This document shows positions 53,178 to 64,000 of a stretch of 64,000 nt of DNA, one piece after another; position 1 is the first letter of the stretch, and every line of letters starts with the position of its first letter. Origin of the DNA: Bifiguratus adelaidae. Lineage: Eukaryota > Mucoromycota > Endogonomycetes > Endogonales. Below the pieces are notes generated by a model. It searched no databases. It saw only the letters and a list, made by a program, of their open reading frames with translations, and had not been told where the DNA came from. The DNA lies in NCBI GenBank assembly GCA_002261195.1, contig MVBO01000006.1, positions 192,458 to 256,457 on the forward strand, given 5' to 3'. A program made the position numbers and the translations under genes.

Positions 53178-56100
53178 ATGCTCAACAGCAAGCTTAATGC
53201 TGTAAAGTCAGCGTTTCCAAAGCTAGACGATAGGCTGCGCTCATGGATACCGGATGATAAGCGTAGACTAGAACAAGTCAACGTTAGCCGCGATGCTGGA
53301 CGGCAAGACCTGCTTATTCGCGAGGTATGTCTTTGGAGTACTTTTGCGCAAACCATGTTCACGGGGGCCAGTTTGCAGAACAAGGGCTAGCCGGAAGGAT
53401 CACCACAGTTGCTTATGATCCAGTACAAAGTCTTTTGGCTGTAGGCAGCAACAAAGGACTTGTTACCATCTTTTCAGCCAGCGCGAGCGACACATCGGCT
53501 CTGTACACCAATGGATCCATCAAGTACATCAATTTCATTTACGGAACACCCTACGTTGTTGCCATCGACTCCAAAAACTACATCCACATGTTTGATCTGA
53601 GGCAGTATGGAAGAAGGCCCGTCTTTTCGTACGCGTTGCCTCGAATCGTGACCTGTACCGAACATATCGTTGGATCGGATTGGCTACTGCTTGGATTGAA
53701 TGACGGTACGGTGATGGTTTTTGATGTGTCGCGTAGATGGGTGAGTGACGTGAGGATACCGTATCTACTTGATGCGCAACAAGCACAACCACATCCATCC
53801 AAACCTTTGACTGGACATCGACGCGTCGAAATGATACAACATGTTCAATGCCACCCTTTCGACCTCAATCTCATTCTCATTGTCTACGAGGCGGCCACTG
53901 TACTCTACTCTGTTCAAGACAATGCAGCTGTCCGCACCTTTTCTGCGGTTTCTGCTTTTGGACACGAGCGAAATCATGTTACGGCCATTGCATGGTTTCC
54001 GCAGGGGGACTACTTTGCGGTAGGGCATGAAGATGGCACCTTGGCGTTTTGGGATTCCGCCAATAGCAGTAAACCAGTGTCTGTGCAAGTACTACCGCTG
54101 ATGCGACGAGAAATTGACGATGATGGCCCGACCCCGGAAGCTGGACCGATCTATCGACTGATTTGGTGTTCGTTTGGAGATGCTAACGACTCCATTCTCT
54201 TCGTCGGTTCAGCTTCTGAGCCTACCGTTGTTCAAGGCGTTCAGATGCTCCATTACACCGGCAACACATTTAGTACACCGAATACCCGACTTTTCCTACC
54301 GATACCCGAGGATGTGGACGATTTTGTTTGTTTTCCACGAAATAATCCCTATCAATTATCCTCAAGCAATCCATATAATTTGACGCTTATTTCCTCAAGA
54401 TCATCACTTTTACTTCTACATATCGACAACATCTTGGCGCCGAACGACTGGCAACCGCATCGATTACCGGTTCCAATGCACGGCTTCGACTGTCCCATCG
54501 AAAATGCTTGGACGTTCGATGTGACTGATGAAGCGGCATGGTTTGTGCAAAGGCATGCTTCGCAGCAGGCGGTGACAGAAGCCGAAGCAACCGACCGTGA
54601 TTGGCTTCTGAATGGCTCTCCGCTCTTTGTGGATCCATCGTCTACGGCATCTGTCCGTATACGGTGCACCATACATCGTGACGGCGAGCTCCGCTTCTGG
54701 AGTGCCTTGACAAAGCCTTCAATGGCTCTGTGGAACACCAGCTTTGAGCCAAATGCGATCCTACCAGCTCATCTCCAAAGCAAGGTTGTGCGAGTGATTG
54801 CGAACGCGTCTATAACTTTTCTACTCGTCGCCTTTCGCTCCGGTGCTGTTGTCGGTTTTCGCTGCAACCCGGATCTCGGGCCGCGCGTCCCGGAGTCACC
54901 GGCGTCTGCGAAGGAGGATGGCGGTCAAGCAATTAACCTGGATCGTACGCAGGTCGCAGGCACAGATCGGCCCGGATATACTGTTCAAGATGACACGCCT
55001 TTACGCAATGTACCCAATGACTCCGAAAATCCATTTGTATCCGATCGATCAGCATCAGCAACCAGTGAACAAAACCTGTCTGAACATCCTGATTTCCACG
55101 CACTTCAATCAGATCCCGGTTCAAATTCTCCAAGTCATTCACCGGGGTCTCAGGCAGTCTTTAGAGACGGCACCATTGGCGCCCAACTCACAGTCGTACC
55201 TGCACGCAGCTACGACAACCAATCACCTTTCATACCCTTCTTTATCAAAGATTTCGGAAGCGCAGTGACGAGCGGACACATCATTGACGAAACAAGGTAA
55301 ATGGGAATCGGAATCCCTCCTTTACGCTCATGATCAACTAATTCGCGTTCGCAGCGTCGCTTTAGGAACATACGACGGTCAAATTTGCGTGATAGATTGG
55401 TCTAAGCCGACCGTCATCTATGAAACAAATCTTCATTCAGAAGCAGGCGAAGGGGATCAAGACGTTGACTGGCCAACTTGTATTCGTGCGGCCAACACCT
55501 TTGCAGATCAACAAGGTACGTCCAACTCGCGACTAGATATATACTAAATTGTCATTGTGTTGCAGAAGTAGAAGCCCAATTGCGGTTGCTCGTGGGGACA
55601 AGATCAGGCAAGGTCATGGTGCTCGATGTGGACAGCAAGGCTGCTACAGTTCAGCAAAGGACAACGTTAATGACGGAAGTCGGTCAACGGGTTGTGAATA
55701 TCCAAGTCATTGACCTTAAGCTCCGGGAAAGTCCCGAAGCCAAAGGCAAACAAGCGTTCTGGGGCCGAAAACATGAGCCTCAGCTCATACTCATCACCAA
55801 TGAAGTGCTCGTGAGCGCCAGACTGGATGTGAGCAACTCTGTGTTATACAGTGCAACCATCGGTGACGACGAACATGTCATCCTCACCAGTCAAGTTGTG
55901 GAAATGTCTGGTGCGTATCTCGTCCATGAGTCGCTCATCCATTGATTAATATGTACGCACAGAAGGTTCTCGGATTTGCGCATGCGTGCTTTCCAATGCA
56001 ACGATTCAAATCTTGGGCTTGCCTAGCTTACAAACAATCGGCGTTATGGATCTGCCCAATCGAGTAGACGTTTCTCGGTGCGTGTCGAAGCTGGCTTAAG

Positions 56101-56714
56101 TATCGTACTGACTTTCCTTTACAGATTGTTCGAATCCACATTAACACCGGACGGCTACTTCTTTGGCTGGACAAGAGAGGGCACTCTCCTAAGTGTATCA
56201 CTTCTCAAGGAGCATGCTCACGTGTAAGCATTCATGCCCTCCTCAAGCCTATGTTGTACTCACATTCACGTTGGACTAGACCGTCGTTTACCGAGCTTTA
56301 TGACGAAAAGAAACCCATGCCAGATAGGCACAAGGCGCAGGCCGAGAACAGCGGCGGGTGGTTGAAGAACATTAGCAAGGCGTTAGCGAGGCCAACCATT
56401 TCCGTATCGCAGCTAGATCAGTATTGTAAGTGGGGTGCGCTTTTCACACCCACAGGTTCGTTGACAACTTCCCCCCTGTAGTTGGCGTCTCGAATAAGCC
56501 ACCGCCAATCGCAACTCAATCCAAGGCGGTACCAAAGCAAGACGCCACCAAAGGACCGTTTTCCGAGCTTCGGCAAGTCATGAACGAGCGTGGCGAACGC
56601 CTGGGACAGCTCAACGACAAGTTTGGCGCCATGTCGGATGCAAGCCACAACTTTTTGTCCTCCATACGGGAGTACAATGCCCGTCAGGCGGCCAAAAAAT
56701 GGTACGAGTTCTAA
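53178..56714 (+). CDS. Tomosyn/Sro7/Lgl-like exocytosis regulator
   Basis: Eight exons (53178-53324, 53372-55296, 55355-55515, 55566-55910, 55963-56077, 56125-56223, 56280-56425, 56482-56714) encode 1056 residues. Lgl-family proteins hold two WD40 propellers and bind the Sec9/SNAP25-type SNARE to control vesicle fusion. Seen here: LAGRITTVAYDPVQSLLAVGSNKG at the start of propeller one, HVTAIAWFPQGDYFAVGHEDGTLAFWD, then VALGTYDGQICVIDW and LRLLVGTRSGKVMVLDV in propeller two. A Ser/Pro-rich loop (about 590-690) lies between. The C-terminus (about 1005-1050) is an R-SNARE-like coiled coil, VMNERGERLGQLNDKFGAM, as in tomosyn. At the usual zero-layer arginine there is Lys. The second coding exon supplies most of the protein. 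Confidence 0.9.
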
Positions 56715-57114
56715 TCATGGCACTATCGTGAGAAGGGATTATCTCGGTTCTTGCGCACGTTGTGAACAGGTCTGTGTGTCCTAACCTCACCTTATTTGAC
56801 CTTTGATGATGTGCGACATACCCCTGACCGCATACACCTGCCGCCTTTTTTTTCCCATGTACCGTGTGCATTCTTTGTACTCTTAGTTGATACCATCCGT
56901 GCTAATAATATCCTCCACATGTCAACGATAAGCGAAGGGATTGACCACCCTAGAGGATCCGGTGTCCAGAGTATGGATCATCCAAGATAAAGGGGCCGTG
57001 CACATTCCACAACCTTGTTCGTTCCGGATTCTCGGGTTTAGAACGATCGGCGTAATGTGAGATGTGCTCGAAGGTGAGTATAGATAGAGATACACATACT
57101 CTGTTGCTCTACCA
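56715..57114. other. Spacer and promoter of the GH16 gene
   Basis: A 400 bp spacer. A TATA-like TATAGATA lies near 57078, about 40 bp before the first ATG. No gene seen. Confidence 0.4.
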
Positions 57115-58440
57115 TTGATCCACATGGAAAGCACCGAAACGTTTGTCTTGTCGCCGTCGAGTCGCACGCTCACACAACGCTCAACACCATCAACGCGGTC
57201 GTTGGCCAATGCCAAACGGTTGCGCATGCCAGCGACGCAAGACAAACCTTGGTTGGCATCCAAGCATCCTGGTGAACGATGGCTCACCATCATACCTCTC
57301 ACCGGTATCCTCCTTGCAATCGCTGTGAGCGGTGTCATTTGCTATCTCGGCATAGCTACCATTCCCAAAAATACGTATTGCCTTGTCCTGGAGGACAACT
57401 TTTCAACCTTGAACACCAGTATCTGGTCACATGAGATCCAGCTTGGAGGCTTCGGTAATGGAGAGTTTGAGTGGACGACGGATAGCAGCAACAACTCTTA
57501 TGTATCCAATGGCATCCTTCATATTGTGCCTACGCTCACCGAAGACAGTATCGGTGTCGACAACCTGCTGAATGGATATACTCTCAACTTGACGGAATGC
57601 ACAGGAACTGCGTGGTCAGATTGCATTCGAACAAGCAATGCTACTAACGGCACCATCATCAATCCTGTTCAAAGTGCGCGTCTGACCACGCGTAACAGTG
57701 TCTCTATTAAACGCGGCAAGGTGGAGGTGGTGGCCAAGCTTCCCAAAGGGTGAGTGGAAGGGCTCCAGGAGTCATCCTGTGGCCGTTATTATTGATGTGC
57801 TTGTCTTAGGAATTGGCTCTGGCCCGCCATATGGCTCATGCCAAAGAACAGCGTCTACGGACAATGGCCAGCTAGCGGTGAAATCGACATTGCCGAGAGT
57901 CGAGGCAACTCGCGCACGTACTCCCCTTCGGGCAACAATGTCTTCGACAGTACACTTCATTGGGGACCTTCCTCGGATCTCGATCGATGGTATCTGACCA
58001 CCAAAAGCTACTCAAACCAGCACAGTGACTATACACAAGACTATCATACCTTTGGCCTTGAGTGGACCGACGCTTACATCAAAACCTGGATTGACTCTCC
58101 ACTTCGCCAAAACTTATATGTCGAGTTCAAGCAGGACTTTTGGAGTCGTGGCTACTTCCCATTGTCCTTTGAGAACGGCACTGCTACCTTTAATATATGG
58201 GGCTCTACCGGGAGTCCATCAACACCCTTTGATCAAGACTTTTACCTTATCCTTGATTTGGGTGTTGGAGGCACCAATGGCTGGTTTCCGGATAGTCTCA
58301 ACAAGCCATGGGTCGATAGCTCCCCCAATGCTCAACTGGAATTCTACAAGGACAAAGCCAACTGGCTTTCTACCTGGGGAGCCGGTGAAGCAAGCGGTCT
58401 CTCGGTGAAATCGGTCAAGATGTGGCAATTGTGCAATTGA
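57115..58440 (+). CDS. GH16-family beta-glucan enzyme, membrane anchored
   Basis: Two exons (57115-57749, 57810-58440) encode 421 residues. A disordered basic tail (about 1-55) is followed by a membrane anchor (LTIIPLTGILLAIAVSGVICYLGIA), then a GH16 jelly roll outside or in the lumen. The catalytic strand is GEIDIAESRG, with the two Glu and the Asp of ExDxxE present. Other landmarks are NWLWPAIWLMPK, TLHWGPSSDLDRWY, YHTFGLEWTDAYIKTWID and FYLILDLGVGGTNGWFPD. These match laminarinase/GNBP-like and Kre6/Skn1-like glucanases that cut or remodel beta-1,3/1,6-glucan in the wall. Several N-glycosylation sites occur. The start could be the second Met at 57124. Confidence 0.88.
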
Positions 58441-59334
58441 CCATTGGCCTATGTAGTTGCGATAGATGATGCTTTTTGTGTACACATCGGTATATAATAA
58501 AGACACTTGGCGTGAATACCGAGTGCGCGCGCCCCTCGTAAGCTAATCCTGTTGCTGCTGCCTGAACCTGATGCGTCATCCCAGACTTGACCCGAGCATT
58601 CCCGCGCAAATGACCAATGACAGGATTGTGTATTATCCATAAAGAAGTTGCGCCGATATGTTCGGTCCGAGGGCATATTTTCAATCATCTAGAACGCCAA
58701 AAGCCTAGACACCCCTTCCAGCAGAGCAAAAACCGCAACCTTGTTGACCGACTTACCAATACTGCTTGCTATGCTCACGATAGTTGTTATTTTTACCTAC
58801 ACGCAAAAGTACCACGTTTTGAGCTTGTGTGAGCTGTTCCCAAAAACGAGGAACCAAATCCACACAAATGGCGTTGACGTTTGCCCTCTACCTTATCGTC
58901 GGTGGCTGATCTCGCCACTAAAATTTCAATTCTGACTAGATTTCACCTTTGACACTCTCTAGTCACCCCTGACGCACGCCGCCAAGAATGCCCTAAGATA
59001 GCCCAACATGGCGTCATGAACCAGCCACTGCCAAGACGATACTGCAAAGCACCTTAACCTTGGAATGCGATCACCCAACGTGCACATCGAACGTTAGGTT
59101 ATCAACCGAGACAATATAGCAAGAAGGCGCAAAGGCGTTATCGATGACGCGTTGGTATGGATGGACTCAAAACGGACGGTTACACAACGCCACTAACAAT
59201 GGTCCTGGGTTGGATCGGCAAAGCAGGACCAGTCCCAGGCGTACGACGAGTCAAGGATGAAAGAGTGTCTGGCGTCTCCGGATTGGCCGGGAATCCTCGT
59301 GCGATGGCTTTAAATAGGATATTGCCTCCCCTTC
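58441..59334. other. Spacer between GH16 and GT2 genes
   Basis: About 0.9 kb. An AT-rich TTTAAATAG lies near 59307, which may be the core promoter of the GT2 gene. I see no further gene. Confidence 0.45.
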
Positions 59335-62245
59335 ATGGTGCGTTTGATGGCATTGAAGCACAATTCATCATCTTCTACCGTCGGGGCCACAAGTGCTGGC
59401 ATCTTTCGTTCGGAAGATGAGGATGGCATCATGGAGATGGTGGGATACGTGACGAATGAAAAGGGTGATTACGTGAGTACCACCAAGTATGACTTGATGG
59501 TCGAACATCTCTATACGGCCTGCCGTGTCAAGGGTTATTTTAACGCAAACAACGACATTGGATGCGTCACATTGCGCATGTCCCATGGTAACAGCGTGTT
59601 TTACCCTGCTATTACAAATGATGTCTTTCGGGAGGCCATTATTGCTTTCAATGTCGAGGTAGAGTTTAGCTCAAGTGCGAGAGTGTCGCTTCGCTGACCA
59701 ACTCACCTAGGTTTCCATCAAGATGAGCTCCAAGCTCGTCAAATCGGTGTTTATGTCGCTTCCTGATGACGCTAGAGATGTCCTGTTACGAGATGGGATG
59801 AAGATTCAAGTCCTCGACAGTGTTCGTTACCTGTTGCGTGCCCGTAAACATCAATGGGCAGCCTTTATTCGTGAAGATGAGACCTTGATTCTTTGGGGAG
59901 ACTCGTTTGATAGCATTCTGGATATGGCCGAGATCATGGAGAAGAAGCTGGTACAGTTGATTTGGTCGGGTATGCCGAAAGAGGCCATGGAAGAGGTGGT
60001 GGAGAAGGAGCGTGATTTGGAGAGTCAGGACACGCAAAAGCGTCCATACATGTTTATCACGCCCGTCGTGACCACCCTAGCAACCATGACGGTCATTGTG
60101 CTCCTAGGGAACGGCTTGCGCAAGTATCCCATCTTTATGTTGCGCATCTTGCTCATCCTCTCCTCACAGGCGTATTGCTCATGGAATGGTACATTGATCG
60201 CGATTGGACTCGCTTTTTCATCCTGCTGACATGTCCCATGATTGCGCTGGCTACACAGGTAAGGTCAGGTTGTATCTATCTATCACCAACTGATATCTGT
60301 TCGGCAGTTTGTACCACAAGCCTTGTTGGGATCTCTGTTCGCCATGATTGGACCCATCTGGCAATTGAATGAAAACACAATGTTCTACAGTGGCAAGCCG
60401 CCGCGTCATCGTCTGTCGGGGGAGAACCTGCCCCATATTACCGTTCAAGTTCCTGTATACAAGGAAAGTCTCAATGGGGTAATCGATCCTACTATTCAAT
60501 CCATCAAAGCGGCCATCACTACCTATGAATTGCAAGGTGGAACGGCTAACATCTTTGTCAATGATGATGGTATGCAGCTATTGGACGAACGAAACCGCAG
60601 CATTCGACAGCAATATTATACCAATCATTCCATCGGATGGGTGGCGCGTCCTCCACACGGTCATCAGGGTTTTGTACGTGCTGGTCGCTTCAAGAAGGCT
60701 AGCAACATGAATTTTGCCCTCAACATCAGCACCAAGGTTGAGGATGCTCTGGAAGCGATTCGTGATCCCAGTTGGACGGCTGAAGATGAAGCCATCGCCT
60801 ATGAACGTACGCTCAGAGCTGTAGTTGAGGAGGATGGACGTGCATGGGCAGGAGGCAATATCCGCATGGGCGAAATAATCCTGTTACTCGATTCGGATTC
60901 GCGAGTACCTGAAGATTGCTTCCTTGACTCGGCTACGGAGATGGTTCAGAACCCAGAAGTCGCCATCATACAACATTCCTCCGGGGTCATGCTTGTGGTG
61001 TACAATTACTGGGAGCACGGTATCGCGTGGTTTACACGAATGATCTACAACGGTAAGTAAAGCGTCAACGAGTCGATTGGCCATTGGACGTCGAATACTT
61101 ACTTGCCATCAGCCATTCGTATTACGGTCGCGGGCGGCGATGGAGCGGCTTTTGTAGGGTAAGGAGATCCCGACTATATCAATGCGCTAGTCGCTTACCC
61201 ATGCCTACTATCTAGACATAATGCCTTCTTACGGTGGAGTGCGATCCGCGAAGTAGCATTTGAAGAGGACGGAGTACGCAAGATCTGGTCCGAGAGCCAC
61301 GTATCAGAGGACTTTGACATGTCGCTTCGCCTTCAGATCGCCGGTTACATCTCCCGATATGCCACATACAGCAACAACATGTTCAAGGAAGGCGTCTCGC
61401 TCACCATTTACGATGAAGTCGCTCGCTGGCAAAAGTATGCCTATGGGTGCTCGTAAGTCCATGTTATGCCATTACTGCAGCTTTGCTAATCAAAGCGGAT
61501 AATTCGCAGAGAACTCATCTTTCATCCCCTTTACAAGTGGATCTACAAAGGTCCCTTTACTCCATTGTTTCGCAAGTTCCTCTTCTCCAACATGAAACTC
61601 CATTGCAAGCTTGGCATCCTGGGATATATTGGCTCCTATTGTAAGTCATAGCTGCTAGGTCTATTGTCTATTTTCTCATGCCCGCATTTAGATGCAATCT
61701 CCTGTTCCATTTGGCTTACACTTCTTGGATACTTTCTCTCCGGATATTGGGCCTACGCAATTGATCAATTCTATGTCACCAACTTTCAAGTCCTTGTCAC
61801 CACCTTGTGTGTCTTTCCATTCTTTGGCAACCTTTCACTCGCCGTCATCCGCTATCGTCTCAAGGAAATGAGTTTCTTTGGCGCCTTTCTTGATAACCTC
61901 AAGTGGATCCCTTTTTTCGCCATCTTCTTCGGTGGTCTCTCGTTCCACGTTTCGCTGGCTCTCATGGCCCATTTGGTGGGCTACAACATGCAATGGGGCG
62001 CCACCGCCAAAGAACTCGAAGAATCCAACTTCTTTCGCGAGGTACCTAAGGTCATCAAAGGCTACAAGTATATGTATCTCTTCATGTTTGCCATCATTGC
62101 TGGCATGTGTTGCTTGACCTTCGTAGTACCCCTAGAATGGCGTATCACCGAACCCACCGTCATCATACCTCTTGCCATCATGGTTGGCTCACATATCCTC
62201 TTGCCATTGGCATTGAATCCCTTCTTGATGTATTTTACGTACTAG
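59335..62245 (+). CDS. Family-2 glycosyltransferase with fungal N-terminal domain (DUF7928-like)
   Basis: Eight exons (59335-59658, 59711-60119, 60170-60258, 60308-61052, 61113-61158, 61216-61452, 61510-61640, 61692-62245) encode 844 residues. The first about 230 residues match the fungal domain found before some GT2 enzymes (VFREAIIAFNVEVSIKMSSK, DSVRYLLRARKHQWAAFI, AEIMEKKLVQLIW). Two membrane helices follow, then the GT2 core: TVQVPVYKESL, FVNDDG near 357, LLLDSDSRVPEDCF near 466, AGGDGAAFVGHNAFLRW, SEDFDMSL near 569 and QKYAYGC. Several membrane helices close the protein. It resembles chitin- or hyaluronan-synthase-like fungal wall enzymes; the polymer is unknown. Intron 2 starts with GCAAGT, a GC-AG intron; it is the only choice that restores the LLMEWYIDRDW reading. 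Confidence 0.85.
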
Positions 62246-62382
62246 ATGTTCATCCGTATCATACAACATGTGATTCATCCTAGAAGAAACTCAGACAACC
62301 TTAGAGTACAACCGTATAGCAAAACATGACCTATGCTAGCATTCCTGTATTTGCAACACATGTCAAAAGACGGAGCAACCAT

Positions 62383-62599
62383 TCACTCGTTTGGTTTCTG
62401 AGAGGGACCAGGTAACCCTGTATCAATGTTCTCGGCGCTTGCTTGATCTAACGCATATTTGTTGGAGTCAATGGGTCGTGGAGGAGCATACGAATATTGG
62501 GGTGACGTACTACCACCCGAAAACGCTGTCGAATAATCGCCTGACCAGGACCGTTGGGACCCGCCGTAGGCAGGTACCAGGTTACGTGCCCTTGGATTC
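62383..62599 (-). CDS. C-terminus of an unidentified Gly/Ser/Tyr/Pro-rich protein, cut by the assembly gap
   Basis: A minus-strand frame is open from the gap edge to a TGA at 62385-62383, giving about 71 residues. It reads NPRARNLVPAYGGSQRSWSG and then a low-complexity stretch rich in Ser, Gly, Tyr and Pro (YSTAFSGGSTSPQYSYAPPR), ending PGPSQKPNE. I do not recognise a family. The composition suits a disordered or prion-like tail, for example of an RNA-binding or wall protein. The 5' part must lie in the missing sequence. It could also be a chance frame, since only one stop-free stretch supports it. Confidence 0.4.
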
Positions 62600-62609
62600 N
62601 NNNNNNNNN
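62600..62609. other. Assembly gap (10 N)
   Basis: Ten N characters mark a scaffold join of unknown true size. Both flanking genes lose their 5' parts here: UVE1 lacks its N-terminal half, and the minus-strand frame to the left is cut. The missing DNA is therefore probably well over 1 kb. Confidence 0.9.
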
Positions 62610-62644
62610 GTTAGCAAACAGTTCCGCAACTAAGACGGTGTAAG

Positions 62645-64000
62645 ACCATGCCGAGATGATCGACCGAATGGGCTTGGATCAAGATTCCATCATGATCATG
62701 TAAGATTCCGGGCTTCTTTGGTATCTATCTCATCGTATTACCTGACAGACATATGGGCGGAACGTATGGTAAGCTGCTTGAGGGAAAAATGAACTTCCAT
62801 CTTGACGCATCACTGTTTCGCAGGAGATAAGGAAGCAACGCTGCAGGTGAGCCTGTCATAATGCGTAGTCAAATGATTACTATTCTTACATTCGGATTTC
62901 TAGCGCTTTGAAGAGAATTATCTGAAGCTACCGCAATCGATCAAAAACCGACTTGTCTTGGAGAACGATGAAATGTGCTATTCCGTAGCGGATCTGCTTC
63001 CTGTTTGTCAAAAGCTAGATATACCATTGGTCTTGGACTGGTACGAGTGTTTACTCAGGCTCTAAGAAACATGTCTGACGAAGTACATTCTAGGCATCAT
63101 CATTCGTAAGTACAAGAGAGCGTCTACAGCGGCGACTGACACCGAACAACGCAGTATCAACACGGGTGGGATCGAGAATGTGGAATCTCTATTACCGGCC
63201 ATAGCAGAAACATGGTCCAGGAAAGGCATCAAGCCAAAGGTAAGTTTGCAATGCCGGCTTGACGGTTTGATTGCTCATAGCGGGATCAGCAACATTATTC
63301 GGAATCTAGGAAAGGCGCAGTAACACCGATGGAAAGAAGAGCACATTCCGACCGGGTTGTGGTAAGTCAGCAACCATCTCGTTCTTACTCCGTTTGCCAA
63401 ACATGTTCATTACAGAGAATACCACCGTGCGAGGAAGATATGGATCTAATGATTGAAGCAAAAGACAAAGGTGAGGAGATGCAGGCCTGACCTTGAAAAG
63501 CACTCACAGTCTTATAGAGCAAGCGGTCCTACAGCTATACCGAGATTATAAGCTCTATGAAATTAGCGATGATGTTTTGAGAGAGCCTGGCGAGGAGACC
63601 AAGCAAACAAAAGGGCGGAAGAGTTCAAAGAAGACCAAGATTGAAGAGAGAGATATAATCAGCACGGACGCTGAGGGAGTCAAGATCCGAAAGCGACAAC
63701 AGCGGAAAGTCGACGTTGAAAAAGAGATCGCAGACGAATTTATCGAATTGCCGACAGACAATGTCGACGAGCAACACGATATCATACCAAAGAAGAGACT
63801 GTCGCGAAAAATCAAATCGGTGACAATGGAAACGACAAATATACCCATACCAGCCGTGGACGAAAAGATTGAAAGCAATGACAGCATCGAAAAAGGGGAA
63901 TCTACCAATAGCAAAAAGCCAAAGGGTAGACCACGCAAAAGGCCAGGAAAGGTGGTGAAGACAAACAATATCGAAAACAGTCCGGTTATCACGTCGTCGA
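62645..64000 (+). CDS. UVE1: UV-damage endonuclease (UVE1/UvdE), partial at both ends
   Basis: UVDE nicks DNA 5' to UV photoproducts and other lesions using a TIM barrel with metal ions. Exons seen: 62645-62699, 62749-62768, 62824-62846, 62904-63040, 63094-63105, 63155-63239, 63290-63361, 63416-63470, 63518-64000. They read HAEMIDRMGLDQD, then HMGGTYGDKEATLQRFEENY, RLVLENDEMCYSV, LVLDWHHHSIN, KQHYSESRKGAV, RRAHSDRVV and CEEDMDLMIEAKDKEQAV, all UVDE landmarks in order. The 12-nt exon 63094-63105 encodes the His cluster. A Lys-rich tail ends with the AT-hook-like PKGRPRKRPGK and runs off the window. The N-terminal barrel strands are lost in the gap. The acceptor for 63290 could be 63281 instead. 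Confidence 0.9.

Noticed and set aside
55284-55354. Apparent stop (DETR then TAA) in tomosyn
   Set aside because: The TAA lies inside a 58-nt intron (55297-55354); splicing restores the second propeller.
1-64000. CRISPR arrays, phage genes, rRNA and tRNA genes
   Set aside because: No regular repeat-spacer pattern, no phage modules, and no convincing tRNA B-box (GGTTCGANTCC-like) with matching arms was seen in the spacers; a tRNA scan would settle this.

Overview
The window is nuclear DNA from a fungus. The clearest single sign is a complete alpha-aminoadipate reductase (LYS2, 34805-39160), the marker of fungal lysine synthesis. Most genes carry several short spliceosomal introns, mostly 45-70 nt, with GTAAGT-like donors and YAG acceptors, and the genes are packed tightly on both strands. 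A GDP-fucose-type transporter, a cyclin-Y-like protein, a TMEM42-like protein, RED/IK, an FLVCR-type carrier and UVE1 together point to an early-diverging lineage (Mucoromycota or a relative) more than to a yeast-like ascomycete; this placement is an inference. No phage, plasmid, CRISPR array, tRNA or rRNA was recognised.

Layout. 1-12.4 kb: calcipressin (cut by the left edge), secreted amidase, FUSC/ALMT-like channel, Mim2-like mitochondrial import factor, GDP-fucose transporter, an intronless YeiH/UPF0324 family transporter, Iwr1, TMEM42-like protein, an alpha/beta hydrolase and a Sap30-like Sin3 binder. 12.6-22.7 kb: an accessory-looking block with two GT61 glycosyltransferase paralogues facing each other, one intact Ted1/PGAP5-type phosphoesterase, one decayed copy of it, and a disrupted small secreted protein in a gene-poor 2.7 kb centre. 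23-30 kb: two tandem UNC93-like carriers and a DHA2-type MFS transporter. 30.2-41.4 kb: RED/IK splicing factor, Sua5, ALKBH1, LYS2, ETT1 and FAP7. 42.5-50.8 kb: cyclin-Y-like protein, FLVCR-like carrier, a disordered protein of unknown function, ESF1. 52-64 kb: WDR89, tomosyn/Sro7, GH16 wall enzyme, a GT2 glycosyltransferase, an assembly gap at 62600-62609, and UVE1 running off the right edge.

Themes. Wall and glycan functions recur: nucleotide-sugar import into the Golgi, two GT61 enzymes, a GPI-anchor remodelling phosphoesterase, GH16 and GT2. Another group serves RNA and ribosomes: Iwr1, RED, Sua5, ALKBH1, ETT1, FAP7, ESF1. Three divergent gene pairs have start codons only about 13-30 bp apart. 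Exon coordinates given here were joined by hand from splice signals and reading frame; they keep frame throughout, but start codons and a few acceptors remain choices. The most unusual part is the 12.6-22.7 kb duplication: its pseudogene has patches almost identical to the intact copy beside badly decayed stretches. I see no clearly new biological system, only several unusual gene structures worth checking.
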